Positions 36,087 to 48,174 of a stretch of 64,000 nt of DNA are shown one piece after another. Position 1 is the stretch's first letter. Each line of letters opens with the position of its first letter. The stretch is from Anticarsia gemmatalis (lineage: Eukaryota > Arthropoda > Insecta > Lepidoptera > Erebidae). A program made the translations under genes and the position numbers. Below the pieces are notes generated by a model. The model ran no database searches, was not told the origin of the DNA, and worked only from the letters and a program-made list of their open reading frames with translations. The stretch covers positions 13,658,001 to 13,722,000 of the forward strand of contig NC_134749.1 of assembly GCF_050436995.1 (NCBI RefSeq). The letters run 5' to 3'.

Positions 36087-38622
36087 GTGAGTATTTAATA
36101 TTTAACTTTATCTACATATATTTCAGATGCAAATGCCTCGATTTTTTACTACAGAAGGGAATTATATTATAAATTTTGATTCAGTAATAGGTCATTAATT
36201 GAAACTTGCATGTTCGCTAAAAAATATCTTATTCTTTTAATATCTGGTCTGCCGTTTATTAACATTTATTACATTATCTTCACGCAATTCTATTCTCTTT
36301 TACATACTCACACACACAGAAAATCATTCATTTAGAAACGTAGGTGACATAAAAATATTAATCGCGGGACAAAAAAGACGAAACTTAGCGTAACACTCAA
36401 ACTACACACACATTTACTCACACTCTTAAACACAAAAACTCATACTCTTACACACAGTACTTTGCACACACACAATCGCACACAAACTTGTACTTATTAC
36501 CACAGAATAACAAAGCCTAGTAATTCTTTCATAAGTAATGTAAGGTACTGACTCATAAGTAACGAGTATTTTCTTTACATCACAATGTTTCTCAACAAAT
36601 ATATTATTTAATCGTTTATCTAGAGGGCCATTTGTTCTTGTGGCCAGTAAATTGTTGAACTAATTCCCTTGTTTTAGTCTCAACGGCTTTTGCCTTGAAA
36701 TACTGCTGAATATTTTAACACTTTTTCTTAAGAATAAAACTTATGAAAGTGGTATTTTTTATGGTGGCCATATTTTTGTTTGTATGTAAATAATTGTTAT
36801 TGTGTCTTTTTGGTGTAAGTTGTAATTCCCGGAAATGTTTCCTAAGGTTCTTTAGACTAAATAATATCTTAAGCTTGAAATGCAGCTCAGTAGAAAAAAT
36901 GATTCAACGCAAACAATATGTAAAATATACGCTCATATTAAAACTATATTATAATTTTGTTACTTCTGCCCGCGTCTTCTTTGCCTAATGACATTAGTAA
37001 AGGTATAAATTATACCATATGTTATAAAATCCATCGAAAAACGATTCAATTGTTTTCTGCGTTAAAGTACAACTAACCTAAGTAAGTTTACTTAGATAGG
37101 TATATACTTACTCACAAACGTTCGCATTTATAATGTAAATGTTACTAATATGCTAAGTTGTCTAGCCAGACACTATTAAAAATAAATATTTTAAGTGTAA
37201 CACAAAACTAATAAAAAGTACAACGAAATATTTTCAAATAAACTTTATGAAAACCTTGTCGAGTTTGTTCAACTATTACAATTTGATTTGAACTGAAATA
37301 GTTTCTCTTGAACGATGGAAGTTTGCCTGTCTCTTTCTCAAAAGTTTTGAAATAAATACATATTTTATGTGCGGATCATTTAACTGTTTTACTTGTACAA
37401 AGTTTTCAAAATGTTTTATTTGAAGGAAAAACTTGTTGAACATTTTATTGTTATGTTATATCACGGGTTCTTGTGTTTTTGAAAGTCTAAGTTATGTATT
37501 GGCAAATTTACTTGCAATAATTTTAACAAAAATTATTTTTTTCGTTTTATTTGTTTGTTAAATGTAATCATAAAGTTAAGCAGGAGTTTTATTCACTTAC
37601 AAAATATTAACAAAAATTTATATATAGCTAGATACATTTTTGTTGCATTTCATTGTGTCACAATTTTCCCACCTAAATATTTTATTTTGTACCACCATTA
37701 TGGTTCAAGACTAAACATGAATGCCTCCACTCCACAGCTTTTCATCTGTTGAATATAGACCTAACAGGCCAGATCATTCATATAGAAGAGAAAATTACAT
37801 ACATATTTTGCACCTCATTGCTCCCATACTTTAAAAGGAAGTACATCGTTTCCGCATAGATAGGCCTAACGCGGGCAGTTGGTTACACATCTTGTGTCTC
37901 ACTCGTCAATTACTTTATTGTATGGGAACGAAAGAGATAGCAATATTCGCACATTTATCTTATTGGACAATTTATTGGTTGGTGAGAGAGTCGTTTGAAG
38001 GGATTGTCGGTTAATGGAGTTCAATTAAGCGATTTATGGCAAGAATTGAGGAAGGGACCTTTTTAAAATGAGTGGGATTTCTGTTGTCCTCGTAAAATGC
38101 TGAACAAAATACAATGATATTTGAAATATTTTAGAATACTCTAAAATATGCAAATAATGCTAAACCCGTTGGATAGTGTATTACTATCCAAAATCTAGCA
38201 TTACTAGGGTTTAGCATTACTTTTCAAAATCAATTCATGTTTTCATTTAAATCAAATGCTGACATTTATGATGGTCAAAGATACAAAAAGTGAATTAACC
38301 GCCAGTTGGGTATTTAGTATTTAATAGTATTTTTTGTCTAAAATGCTAATTACGTCAATAAAGGTTAAGTTACTAAGCCAAGTTGACCTTCAAATAATTT
38401 CAACGACTACTGCAGGAAATTGACCACTTACTACCAAAATTATCCCGCAGGGATTCTGCTTAAACCGGTTGTTTGATTCTGATTGGCAACAACTGTACGT
38501 TTGCTATTTAGAGGTCTTGAATACTGATTGTGTACTAACAGCAAGACAGATCTGACGACTGTTAGCATAAGTTCTATGTTTTTAATGTAATTTAATAGGT
38601 ATAAGTCATTTACTTACAATTC

Positions 38623-38815
38623 GACTGCCTCCTTGGCGCAGTGGCTAAGGTCACCACGCCGCTACTATTGCGTCGGGAGGTCTTGGGTTCGATTCCTACA
38701 CAGAAAAATTATTTGTGCGATCCACAAATAATTGTTTCGGGTACTTTGTGCCCGTTGTTTGTATGTTTGTAAAAGTCACCGCGATACAAGAGCAAGCTAG
38801 CTTAGTGTGAAAAAA
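38623..38815 (+). repeat. tRNA-derived SINE, family S1, full 5' end
   Basis: GACTGCCTCCTTGGCGCAGT (A box region), GTCACCACGCCGCTACTATT, GGTCTTGGGTTCGATTCC (B box) and the S1 body follow, ending in an A-rich run. It lies in the large GPCR intron. Confidence 0.88.
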
Positions 38816-38936
38816 AATGCTTCATTTTTTATTATTTACACAAGAATGTTAACAAAAATGTAGAAGATATTTAAACTTAACTAAATTATTTAATATATAC
38901 ACAATACAAATGAAAAAAGAAATTACGAGTGCGCTA

Positions 38937-39230
38937 TACGTCGAAGTACTCCTCTGCAACGCTGTCTACCGGGAACATTCCCAGAATGCTGGCAGCATTG
39001 TCCCTTTGTATGGCAATGCTAATTAATTATTTATGCGTTTTAATTTAATTATATACACTCACCTATACACCTTACTGTATAATGTAAAATTGTTTAAATC
39101 TTATTGCATAATATCGTAAAATTACTGGGAGAAGACACTGATTCCTGTAACACAGGTTTAACCTAGTGAAGGAGTCAGGGTTTTCAAACAATGATGTAAC
39201 ATACTTTTATGACAATAAAGATTATTATTA
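38937..39230 (+). repeat. LINE 3'-end fragment with AATAAA and (ATT)n tail
   Basis: AATGCTGGCAGCATTGTCCC, then ACTGGGAGAAGACACTGATT, CTGTAACACAGGTTTAACCT, GAAGGAGTCAGGGTTTTCAA, and a final GACAATAAAGATTATTATTA. I recognise this as the 3' UTR pattern of a widespread moth LINE. It has a polyadenylation signal and a simple tail. No coding part remains. Confidence 0.7.
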
Positions 39231-39440
39231 TATCCAATGACGTTTAATTAAGTTTCATTTCACAAATTGATTTAATCTAATGCATATTTTTTTTTAATCT
39301 GATTACTCAAAATGTAAATATGTGGCTAGCTTATTAGCAATCAAATTTTATGCCCAATCAAACGCTTGTGCAGAGTTATTTGCACGATGAAATAAACAAG
39401 TCAATCGTGAAAATCAAATTAATTTACAAAAATACAATTT

Positions 39441-39501
39441 GCTACGTGACTTCGTAGCACGTAGCGCGTAGCTGACGTAGGCGTCTACGGCGTAGCGCTA
39501 C
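39441..39501. repeat. CGTAG-rich patch
   Basis: Six CGTAG (or CTACG) words fall in about 60 bp (TTCGTAGCACGTAGCGCGTAG, CTGACGTAGGCG, CTACGGCGTAGCGCTAC). It resembles the patch at 30540-30580. Confidence 0.6.
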
Positions 39502-40799
39502 AGTTATTTTATTACGAGTGTAGGCTGTGATTATTGTCAAGTCTTATTACGGTTTTGATTTATTGAATATGACATTTATTCGTAGGTTCTATTCGTGGGT
39601 GTATAATGTATTAGGTTTCTTTCAAGGCTATTTAGAAATTGCTAGGATATTTGCTGTATTTATTCGTAGCCAAATGTGATTTAGCTATTTTGCAAGTCAA
39701 CTTAAGTTAAAAATGAATTGTAGTAATGAATATTACACTCAATTTTATTATTTTATTCATATATTTAACCTTATTCTATGACCATGCTCAAATTTACTTT
39801 AACTTCTTTTTGCATTATTTATGTCTATTTCCACTTACAAAGATATGCTCATTATAAAATTTCGGGCGGCTATGAATTTAAAATATTATTTCTTAGATCT
39901 TAAATCTAAATGCTTGAATCCACAAACGAAACCCATTATCTCTTGACCTACAAGTTTCATACTCCAAAAAGTATCAATAAACGACTTTCTAACAAAATAA
40001 CCATTTGTAAATGAATGTTTTGTTTAGTCTCTACCTCCCAATGAAGATATTGGCGCGTTTTTATGGATTTATTTATGTAGTAAATGAAAGTACTCAAATA
40101 CACAGAGTCACCTTTCAGACCTAACTAATAGGTCTGCGAAAGCTAGATGCGTCTATCACTAAGTATTTATCTTTGTCTAAACGCTACACATATTGGCTAG
40201 ACGATACTGTACCTACTGTTTACACTATAAAGATAGTTTGTTTTCAGTACTTGACTCTTTTAGGAGAGATTTACTTTTGGAGCCGTTTTTGTTACAATGG
40301 CCAATTTTGACTGAAATAATTGCAGAGCTGTTTGATAATATTAAAGTAAATTAATGAAAGCTAGTCTAACACCAATCAAAAAATAAAATCTTTAATACTT
40401 GCTATAAAATATGGCAATACTGACAGCTTTTTCGGGACTTAAGACCTTTGGAATTCGACCTTAGTAAGTCTTCGATACTCAATGATTTTCGGCTAATACT
40501 AATAGTGAAAATTTGAATCGAGTTCAAAGGTCAATTTCGTTTCAAAACGCTTGGCGTTTAAAGTGATAAACGAGACAGACACTGTATGTGTGTATTTTCC
40601 TCCTGAAAACGCGAATTTCATCCGTCTAGAAAATTGAATTTTCATATTCTAGATCAAAACTATACAGCGTGATTGTCAACTTTGAATACTATTGTGTATC
40701 GAGCGTTGAACGTTGAAATATACTCAAAAAATATACAGCTCTTTTAAAACACGGGTGAAATATTTTTTTGTTTCCATTTTTTTAAATCTAACTTTTAGT

Positions 40800-40895
40800 T
40801 TTAGTCTTCTTGTTTGTATGTTTGTTAAAGTCTGCGTCACAAGAAGAATTCTTAGTACGGCAGTTTCTTTTTTAAGAAAAAGAAATAATAAAGTT
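40800..40895 (+). repeat. tRNA-derived SINE, family S1, 3' fragment
   Basis: TTGTTTGTATGTTTGTTAAA, GTCACAAGAAGAATTCTTAG, CGGCAGTTTC and an A-rich end match the S1 tail. Confidence 0.7.
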
Positions 40896-41348
40896 TAGAA
40901 AAAATTGTAATAAGTGTATACTATACAGTACATTACAATTACACGAAATTCTGAATTAAAACATCAAATCACGTAAAAATTACTCAATACAAGTGGCCTT
41001 TAGTATTACCAAATATTTATTTTATTCTTCCCAATTCCTACGCAACACTGACTTCTTTGAATTCGCATGTCTTGAGGCGAATTGACCTCTTTCATTTCAT
41101 TTCTTTGTTTCTACATACAAAACAAACAGGTGGTCCTTTTACCATGTTCTTATATACAAAATAAATTGTTTTACAAAGGCATGGAAACACCAATTTTTTG
41201 ATAAAACATGTTACGTTTATTTTCCTCAAAGGTGGGATAAGTCCATATTTCATTTTATGTCAACTGTAAGAAAGGAATGTAGGAATAATATTAAAATAGT
41301 TTTCAGCTAGTAATACAACCGTCTAAATACCGTATCTATTTTTATTTA

Positions 41349-41571
41349 CTAGCTGACCCACCCGGCTACTGTTGCATTCGTTACAGCACACTGAGTGTTA
41401 TATATACTCTCAAAATAATATACCTACCAACATGCAAATGTGCTACCATTTTTTAGCTCATGACACTCGAACACTGCTAGCAATTGTTTATTGCATGTGA
41501 GAACCTTAAAGTTTTATATGGTAAGTAGCTCAATTTTGTGTATACAAAAACACTGCCCTAAAAAGTATGGA
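41349..41571 (-). mobile_element. Short Helitron (reverse orientation)
   Basis: The top strand begins CTAGCTGACCCACCCGGCTA after A (41348) and ends AAAAAGTATGGA before T (41572), an A/T insertion. The centre is more diverged than in the other copies. Confidence 0.75.
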
Positions 41572-42002
41572 TATATGAAAGGCCTTATATTTATATAATA
41601 AAAGATCTCAGGCTTACAATATCCAAATGTTTGATTTTCTTGAAATTGTCGACATGTATTTTATTCTTCATCATGCAATTGGGAATATTCTCATATTTCT
41701 AAAAGATTGGATTTGTGAAATCCGAAGTTTTATTATAGTACGGCTGAACGCATTCTCATACAAGAAATTTGACATATCCTATAGGAAAAAATATATCGTT
41801 GCCCAGGATACTTTGGACAACATTTTTGGTATTTATTGCGTTTAATTTTTACAAATATTAAAAGATGAGGTTATTTTTTTAGGGATATACAACAAAAAAA
41901 TCATTGTTTGCGTTCATATTTGATATAGTTACACAAAGACTTTTGTTGTTTTTTTATGAGAAGGTAGAATTCATTTATAATTTACAATTCTCAATACTAA
42001 GT

Positions 42003-42305
42003 GAGCAGTGATAGTCGAGTGGTATAAGTTGACATCTCCCACGCAAGTGGTCGCAGGTTCGAACCCGAAGGTAACACACCAATGACTTTTCGAAGTTATG
42101 CGTGTATTAGAAATAATTATCACATGCTCCAACGGTGAAGGAAACATCGTGAGGAAACCTTGCATTCCTAAAATTTGTTAAATACATTTATTGAGGGCAT
42201 GCAAACTCCCCAACTCGCACTTGGCCAGTGTGGTGGACTCAAGGCCTAACCTCTCCCTCATTATGGGAGGAGACCCTTGCCCAGCAGTGGGACAGTAATG
42301 GGTTA
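42003..42305 (+). repeat. tRNA-derived SINE, family S2, complete copy
   Basis: The A-box region GATAGTCGAGTGGTATAAGT and B box GTCGCAGGTTCGAACCC (42049-42066) are intact. They are followed by TGCTCCAACGGTGAAGGAAA, CATCGTGAGGAAACCTTGCA, GGTGGACTCAAGGCCTAACC and GCCCAGCAGTGGGACAGTAA. This is the reference copy for the minus-strand fragments elsewhere. A 64-codon minus frame over it is fortuitous. Confidence 0.9.
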
Positions 42306-43071
42306 AATTTATTTATAATATTGAATCTCAGATACCATTGCATAACCTACGTGAACTCTAGAAGAGAGAGCTAGCGAGATATCACTACGCACAATACTTT
42401 TACCTAAAGTACAAAAATGTTTCGACTATAGTTATTCCAGTAATTTTAGCATTTATTATTGGAACCTTTATATCAAAGATTTTACGTGTTTCATATTCAA
42501 TTTTATTATCTTTAGAAATCGCAGACAGATTGAAACCAATTAGTAAAATCAATTAGTACAGCATTTGTGTAGAATGTCTGCAGTATTTTGAAAATTGATT
42601 TCCATTTTATTTTTGAACAGTTACTGTTCCAATTAACCTTTCATTTTAAATTTGTTTATTTTTTTAAATTAAAAATATAATTAAACTGTCTGTTACATAT
42701 CGTTTCAAAATAAACATTTTCTACGTAGTATGTGTAAATGAAATATAATTCTGGGAATAAAAACATGAAAATAATCTTTCCACTTTTTATAATTAAAAAC
42801 ATTGGGGTTTTAAAATTTATACAACAACACAACCTTACACCAATCTCTTAATCAACTCCAAATTTTGATTTTGATTTATTTCAAAACCTTAGGAAATTAG
42901 AAAACCTCAGGCTTTAATTTATTGCTTTATAGACAGTTGACAGATATACATACGTTCACTAGATAAAATATCAGCAGATGTACGAAAATAGCTTGTCTTT
43001 ATTCCAAATGATAAGCTAACACATACCTATTCAGAAAATTTCTAAATCGAATTCAAAACCATGATCAACCT

Positions 43072-43390
43072 AGCCTTTCTCCCTGCTATGTTGGACTCGG
43101 CTTCCAGACCGGATGGAGCTAGGTATCAGTATTTTACATGAAGCGACTGCCTGTCGGACCTCCACAGCCCAATTAGCCTGGGCTATAACATGAAAACCCT
43201 TCAGTAAGACTGGTTGTCAGACTTTCAAGCTTTGACTACTGAGATCCACAATTTAACATGACTTCCGAAACACAGAGGAACTCGCTACGTATAAGATGGT
43301 CACCAATCCACAGAACAACCTCGACATGCATAGCTTAACCTCAGAGATAGATCCGCGTGGCTGTTGTTAAGCAAGCCACGAGCTTCTCAG
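43072..43390 (+). repeat. Interspersed repeat family A copy
   Basis: CTATGTTGGACTCGGCTTCC, ACCGGATGGAGC, AAGACTGGTTGTCAGACTTT, CCGAAACACAGAGGAACTCG and TGTTGTTAAGCAAGCCACGA are colinear with 6812-7160, with a small internal deletion. Confidence 0.78.
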
Positions 43391-44155
43391 TTTTCTACAA
43401 CAAGCCCACCATACTTTTGAGCTTTTAAAGAAAATATAAACAAGTCGCATTGCAGCGTCGTTGAGAGGCAGCACCCTACAACTGTCGGCTATAATTGTAT
43501 GGGGAATTGCTTTAATAAGAAAGGATATTTTGCGCTTTGCAACGCTTTGTTTTCTACACATTTTTGCGATGTCTGTATACATTAGAGCGTTATTTTTTGT
43601 ACTGTAACAGACTGGTGACTGTAGAATTTTTTCTTATTTTGAAAATGATACTCAGGTCAGGTTTTAGTTTTGTTTGCTGAATTAGCTGATTCTAAAACGT
43701 ATATATAAGGCTTACGCAAAAACATCCGCAACCTGCTTTTTTACAAAACATTTTAAATAAGCTAAAAAAAAGCATATACTTTATAAAAAATCATGCGAAA
43801 TTCTAAATGACTTTATTGCATGACCATTTAATTTTTCGCATAGTAGTTTATTTTCTATACTTCATCGAAATGTTAACCTTTGAGCCTAATATTCGCATAG
43901 TCAGGTATAAAAATAGCTCAAAGTATCAAGTTACAAGTACAATGCTCTCATGTGTATCGACCGTTACAAATTCTCCTTAGCTTTGAAAATTTGCGAATAA
44001 GTTTATCCTGGTTTGAGATTATGAGGAAAAATTTCCTGCTTCAGTAAACGTGCCCATGGGGTTTCATATAAAAGTGGTATGGATTTTATTTTACAACTAC
44101 CGGTTGGATAAGAGCTTCTATTAGGTATTTTTTTATACAGGCCTTCTATAGAAAA

Positions 44156-44341
44156 CTAGCGGACCCGACAGACGTTGTCCTGTCTACACGTCTTTAATTT
44201 GAAAATTTTAAACTTTTTTGATAATCTAAACCATTCTCAGATCCCCTTGAACACACACAAAAAATTTCATCAAAATCGGTCCAGTCGTTTAAGAGAAGTT
44301 CAGTGACATACACACTTACAGCAGAATTATATATATAAAGA
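44156..44341 (-). mobile_element. Short Helitron (reverse), first of an abutting pair
   Basis: The top strand starts CTAGCGGACCCGACAGACGT after A (44155) and ends ATATATATAAAGA at 44341. It is closely related to 13400-13606. The next Helitron begins at the very next base. Confidence 0.88.
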
Positions 44342-44773
44342 CTAGCTGACCCGTGCGGCTCCGCTCGCTTGAATGATTTTACTAATACAAAGCTTAATTA
44401 TTCCTTAACAACAAAATATGCTTTCTTTCACGAAAAATATTCTCAATTATTTATATCTCATATAACTCGCGCTAAAGCTGCTATTAAAACTGTTGCCATG
44501 ACAACGGAATTTTGTTAATTCAATGTCATTAAAATATTGATTATTCGCGACTTCGGTGGCGTAACCTGAATTTTCCCGGGAAATGCGTCATTTTCCCGGG
44601 GTAAAAAGTAGCCTATGTCCTTTCTCGGGTATCAAACTATCTCCATACCAAATTTCATGCAAATTGGTTCAGTAGTTTAGGCGTGATTGAGTAGCAGACA
44701 GACAGACAGACAGACAGACAGCCAGACAGACAGACAGACAGAGTTACTTTCGCATTTATAATATAAGTATGGA
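44342..44773 (-). mobile_element. Helitron (reverse), second of an abutting pair
   Basis: The top strand starts CTAGCTGACCCGTGCGGCTC right after the terminal A of the previous element and ends ATAAGTATGGA before T (44774). It contains TTTTCCCGGGAAATGCGTCA, CCTTTCTCGGGTATCAAACT and a (CAGA)n array (about 44694-44742). At 432 bp it is the longest Helitron here. There is no coding capacity. Confidence 0.88.
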
Positions 44774-45689
44774 TGTGAAATTGTAGTATACATAGTTTAG
44801 TTAGGTACGTTTATATTTTGTTGGTTGTCCAATATTTTGATTAACCGCAATAATTTTATAACATACAAACTCATTTTTTCAGCAATAACTCTTACTCATA
44901 CTCGAAATTATTCCTTCGTAAATAATCATCATACGTTTATATCACAAAAATAGCTTAAAAAATTGTCTATTTGTCAATAGTATAATTAGTACAATCTTAC
45001 TTAATTAGTACTTATCTTAGTAAAAATACACTATCATCATATCGCATTTTCAAGAGAGAAATCCATAGTATTAAGTTGACTTACTATCAAATCGTCATTG
45101 AACTTCAACCAGCAGAAATCGATGTGTACTTAAGAAATATTCGCACTAAGACATTTGGTCGTGACACCGGTCATTGACACGGGTCAATTACTTGTGAACT
45201 CGCCTTACAATCTTGCACAGAAGGTTTGAGATTAACTAGAGGAAAAACTCCTGTTTTTACGCAGGCGTCATGTCCGATTTGACGGCGGGATTTTATTTAT
45301 AGATTTGCTTCTTGCCAGCAAATAATAGTATTGAATTTAGACACAACATGCTGTATCTGATCTGTCTTTTTGTTTTTTATGTATCTGTATAAGTATGTGT
45401 TTGTCAGTAATTTGGTTATCATAGTACAAACTCTAATTAGTTTGAAATCTGACCATGTGTGAATTGTCCAATGATATTTATTTATTATTTTTTAGCATGA
45501 CTTTTAATAAAGAAGGAACGTTTAACTAGACGATAACAGAGTAAATCAGAATACTTCCGATATTAAAAAAAAACTTCTGGCGTTCGAGTGGTAATGAGTT
45601 GAGTTTTTCAAGTTTTAGGCAAAAAGTATTTTTTCCACAGTAGTCCAAAGTTCGGTAATGTAATACGGCAACACCTGTTTCGGCAAAAA

Positions 45690-45830
45690 AAAACAGTTTA
45701 TCCTTATAATATGCGATTTAACGCGATTAAAAATTAAAAATACCTTATTTATTTACCCGACGTTTCGATCGAATTGCATTGACCATGGTGATTTATCCTC
45801 ACATAAAGTTATTATAAAGCATTTTAGGTA
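45690..45830. repeat. Interspersed repeat fragment (CCCGACGTTTCGATC type)
   Basis: GCGATTTAACGCGATTAAAAATTAAA, ACCCGACGTTTCGATCGAAT and ATTGACCATGGTG resemble 31288-31380 (GCGATTTAAAATTAAAGG, TTTCGTCGTTTTAATCGAAT, TTAACCGTGGTCAGGATG). The two are diverged copies of one repeat. Confidence 0.5.
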
Positions 45831-46837
45831 TTTAAAGTTTTTGAACGCCGAAATCAAGCTAACACTACGGGCAACGTTCTTTCCAAGTACCAATACAAAA
45901 CCTTAAAAATGACATACAAAGGAGCACACAAACTCAATTATTTCTTCCAAGACTCTCATACAGAACATATCACAAACACGAACGGGACAAAAGAAGTGTA
46001 TTTATTTTCAATTTTCTTTGTGCCGCTGTTGTTCCGCTGTTTTGTGAGTGATACGGGATGTTGTTTGAAATAGGTACAAAGTTGACCTGCGCGTGTATTT
46101 TTCTAAGGTACAAAAGTGCACTGGGCATCAATATTTAGTATGCTATAGTGCCGTACTTTTTCGAATTCTACTAGCTAATGCCGGTTAAAACTATTGTTGT
46201 GTGTGTTGACAAACGGCTTGATAGACGTAAATTAGTGAACTTAGTATAATATTTTATTGAAAGACCAATAAATTGCATTGATTTTTTCTCAGTCAGAAAA
46301 GAAAAATGAACTTTTTCAATGTTCGTGATTTTTAGTTGTTTTCTATTTCATAACTTTGAAATATTTGCGTTATAAAAATGAACAACTATGTATAAAATAA
46401 TATTAAAAACTCAACATCGACAGCTATACATAATTGATTCAAAATTTAACATTAATTTTCTTCTCTAAAGTTAGATTAGATTTTAAATAGGCATAAAAAC
46501 GTATTTCCACCCATTGATAAAAAGTAAATTAATTATTATTTAATTCCTTATCTTCTCAAAGACTACTTAATATTCTCCAACGATTAATTAGCAAGGTATT
46601 AACAGTAATTAACGGTTGATTAATTGCTAGTGAGATTACTTCCACGTTGTATACGATCGTAACATAATAACTAAAGCTGCTTATTACTAAATGGTTTTAT
46701 TGTACACGTAATTTTGCACGCATTAAATAGGATTTTTTATACATAGTTCTTGTAAGCTTTGTATAAAAAACGTTAAGGGTATTTTATTAAGGACGATTAT
46801 ATTACTTATAAGGAATTTCGTTTTATTTTTTTATCCC

Positions 46838-46935
46838 GCTATTGTCCCACTGCTGGGTAAGGGTTTGCTCCCGAACAGCGGGGTTAGGCGTTAAGCCCTC
46901 CACGCTGACCAAGTGCGGGTTGTGGATTATTTAAT
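46838..46935 (-). repeat. tRNA-derived SINE, family S2, 3' fragment
   Basis: ATTGTCCCACTGCTGGGTAA, GGTTTGCTCCCGAACAGCGG and CCCTCCACGCTGACCAAGTG are the reverse complement of the S2 3' half. Confidence 0.8.
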
Positions 46936-47356
46936 TGCTAAGTAATCAAAAACTCTGTAAAAATGAGGACGCTTATTAAATAACATTTATTTCCAATCCA
47001 GTAAAACTTTGTATTTATAACAATGATAATCCTATTAGACGCGGTATACAAATAATATTTTATGTAGCACTCAAATTCAGTTATTTTCCTTAAGCCTATT
47101 ATAGTATCAAGCCCGCTATTAAACATTGCCATTAATTTGCAATAACTTCATACGAAACAAATACGATAATTCCGAATGTAAATATTCCCGCTTAATTCTA
47201 ATAAATTCCACAGTTATGACGTTACTACTTTTATGTAATAAAGATCATAATTCAATAGATAATACTTTTGTAAGCGTGTCAAAATGATGGTCACTATTCT
47301 GTACATTGCTTCTTTGACATAACGTTTTGATCAATAGAATCTAAGAGAAAAAGCAA

Positions 47357-47425
47357 TGTAGCTCGATTCTCTACCACTATCGATTATTCTCGATACTCGA
47401 CAATATCGACCGTAAAGAATTGCCT
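47357..47425. repeat. Foldback MITE family F1, fragment
   Basis: TAGCTCGATTCTCTACCACT then ATCGATTATTCTCGATACTC match the outer arm of 8464-8746. It lies about 100 bp upstream of a GPCR exon. Confidence 0.75.
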
Positions 47426-47523
47426 TACAGCAAAGTGGCTTTCAAATATCGTCAAATGAGATGCATGATAAACCCCCTGATCATTTGAAGGCTTTTGTTT
47501 ATATAAATGTTGGTATGTTTCAG

Positions 47524-47621
47524 GCTGTATAGTCGTGGTGTCGTATTCGCTGATGGGGCGAAGATTGTGCTCAGTGCTGCCACCTTTCGACCAGACGGAA
47601 GGGAGCGCAAACAGTCAACAG
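47524..47621 (+). CDS. Class A GPCR, internal exon (end of TM5, start of intracellular loop 3)
   Basis: The acceptor is GTATGTTTCAG and the donor CAACAG|GTAAGA. Entry is phase 1 and exit phase 0. The split glycine codon joins cleanly to the previous exon (YAIP-G-CIVVVSYSLMGRR). The exon completes TM5 and opens the third intracellular loop with RRLCSVLPPFDQTEGSANSQQ-type sequence, basic next to the membrane and then polar. A basic TM5-loop junction with a short loop 3 is typical of peptide receptors. The preceding intron is 11.4 kb and full of SINEs and Helitrons. A further Helitron lies in the next intron, 360 bp downstream. Confidence 0.85.
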
Positions 47622-47984
47622 GTAAGATTCATAGCTTAAGCTTTACTTTTGATTTGTGTAGGAAAATATAATTTGCGATTAGTCTTTAAAATTAGGCAGT
47701 ATAAGAAATGATTAACATTTTTTTCAAAAGGTGTACAAACTACCAGTGTTCGTGATTAACTCGAAAATTACAAAATGAGGAAAGTTGTGTTGTTTATTTC
47801 TTCAAAAATATGGGAATTGTCTGACTTGCAATATTAATAAGGTAGATTTCGATAAAAAATATTTTGGTATGTGAAACGACTTTCTGAAACCGTACTTCAA
47901 AATGGATGTCAGTCTATTAATAAAGACCTAGCTTTACAATTAATAACGCATAATAAAAGAGAATATTTTATATGTCTATAATAA

Positions 47985-48174
47985 CTAGCTTTTACCCGCA
48001 ACTTCGTCCGCCACCTGAATTTTCTCATAGGAATGCGTATTTTTTCCCGGTAAAAAAAGTAGCCTATGTCCTTTCTCGGGTATCACAATATTTCATGCAA
48101 ATTGGCTCAGTAGTCTAGGCGTGATTGAGTAACAGACCGAGTTACTTTCGCATTTATAATATTAAAAGTATGGA
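47985..48174 (-). mobile_element. Short Helitron (reverse orientation)
   Basis: The top strand starts CTAGCTTTTACCCGCAACTT after A (47984) and ends AAAAGTATGGA before T (48175). It is related to 33094-33259 and 44342-44773. Confidence 0.87.

Larger units (their letters stand above)
36087..47523 (+). other. GPCR intron, 11.4 kb
   Basis: Defined by GTGAGT at 36087 and CAG ending at 47523. It holds a CACA-rich low-complexity tract (36300-36490), SINEs, a LINE tail, three Helitrons and family A, each listed separately. The gaps (36500-38620, 39510-40800, 40900-41348, 42310-43070, 43390-44155, 44775-46835) show no element or exon that I can support. Confidence 0.75.

Noticed and set aside
42003..42070. 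tRNA-like A and B boxes suggesting a tRNA gene
   Set aside because: The boxes continue into the S2 SINE body; no cloverleaf or anticodon arm was evident.
44694..44742. Possible CRISPR or telomere-like array (CAGA repeats)
   Set aside because: A simple tetranucleotide microsatellite inside a Helitron; no spacers, and not the insect TTAGG telomere repeat.
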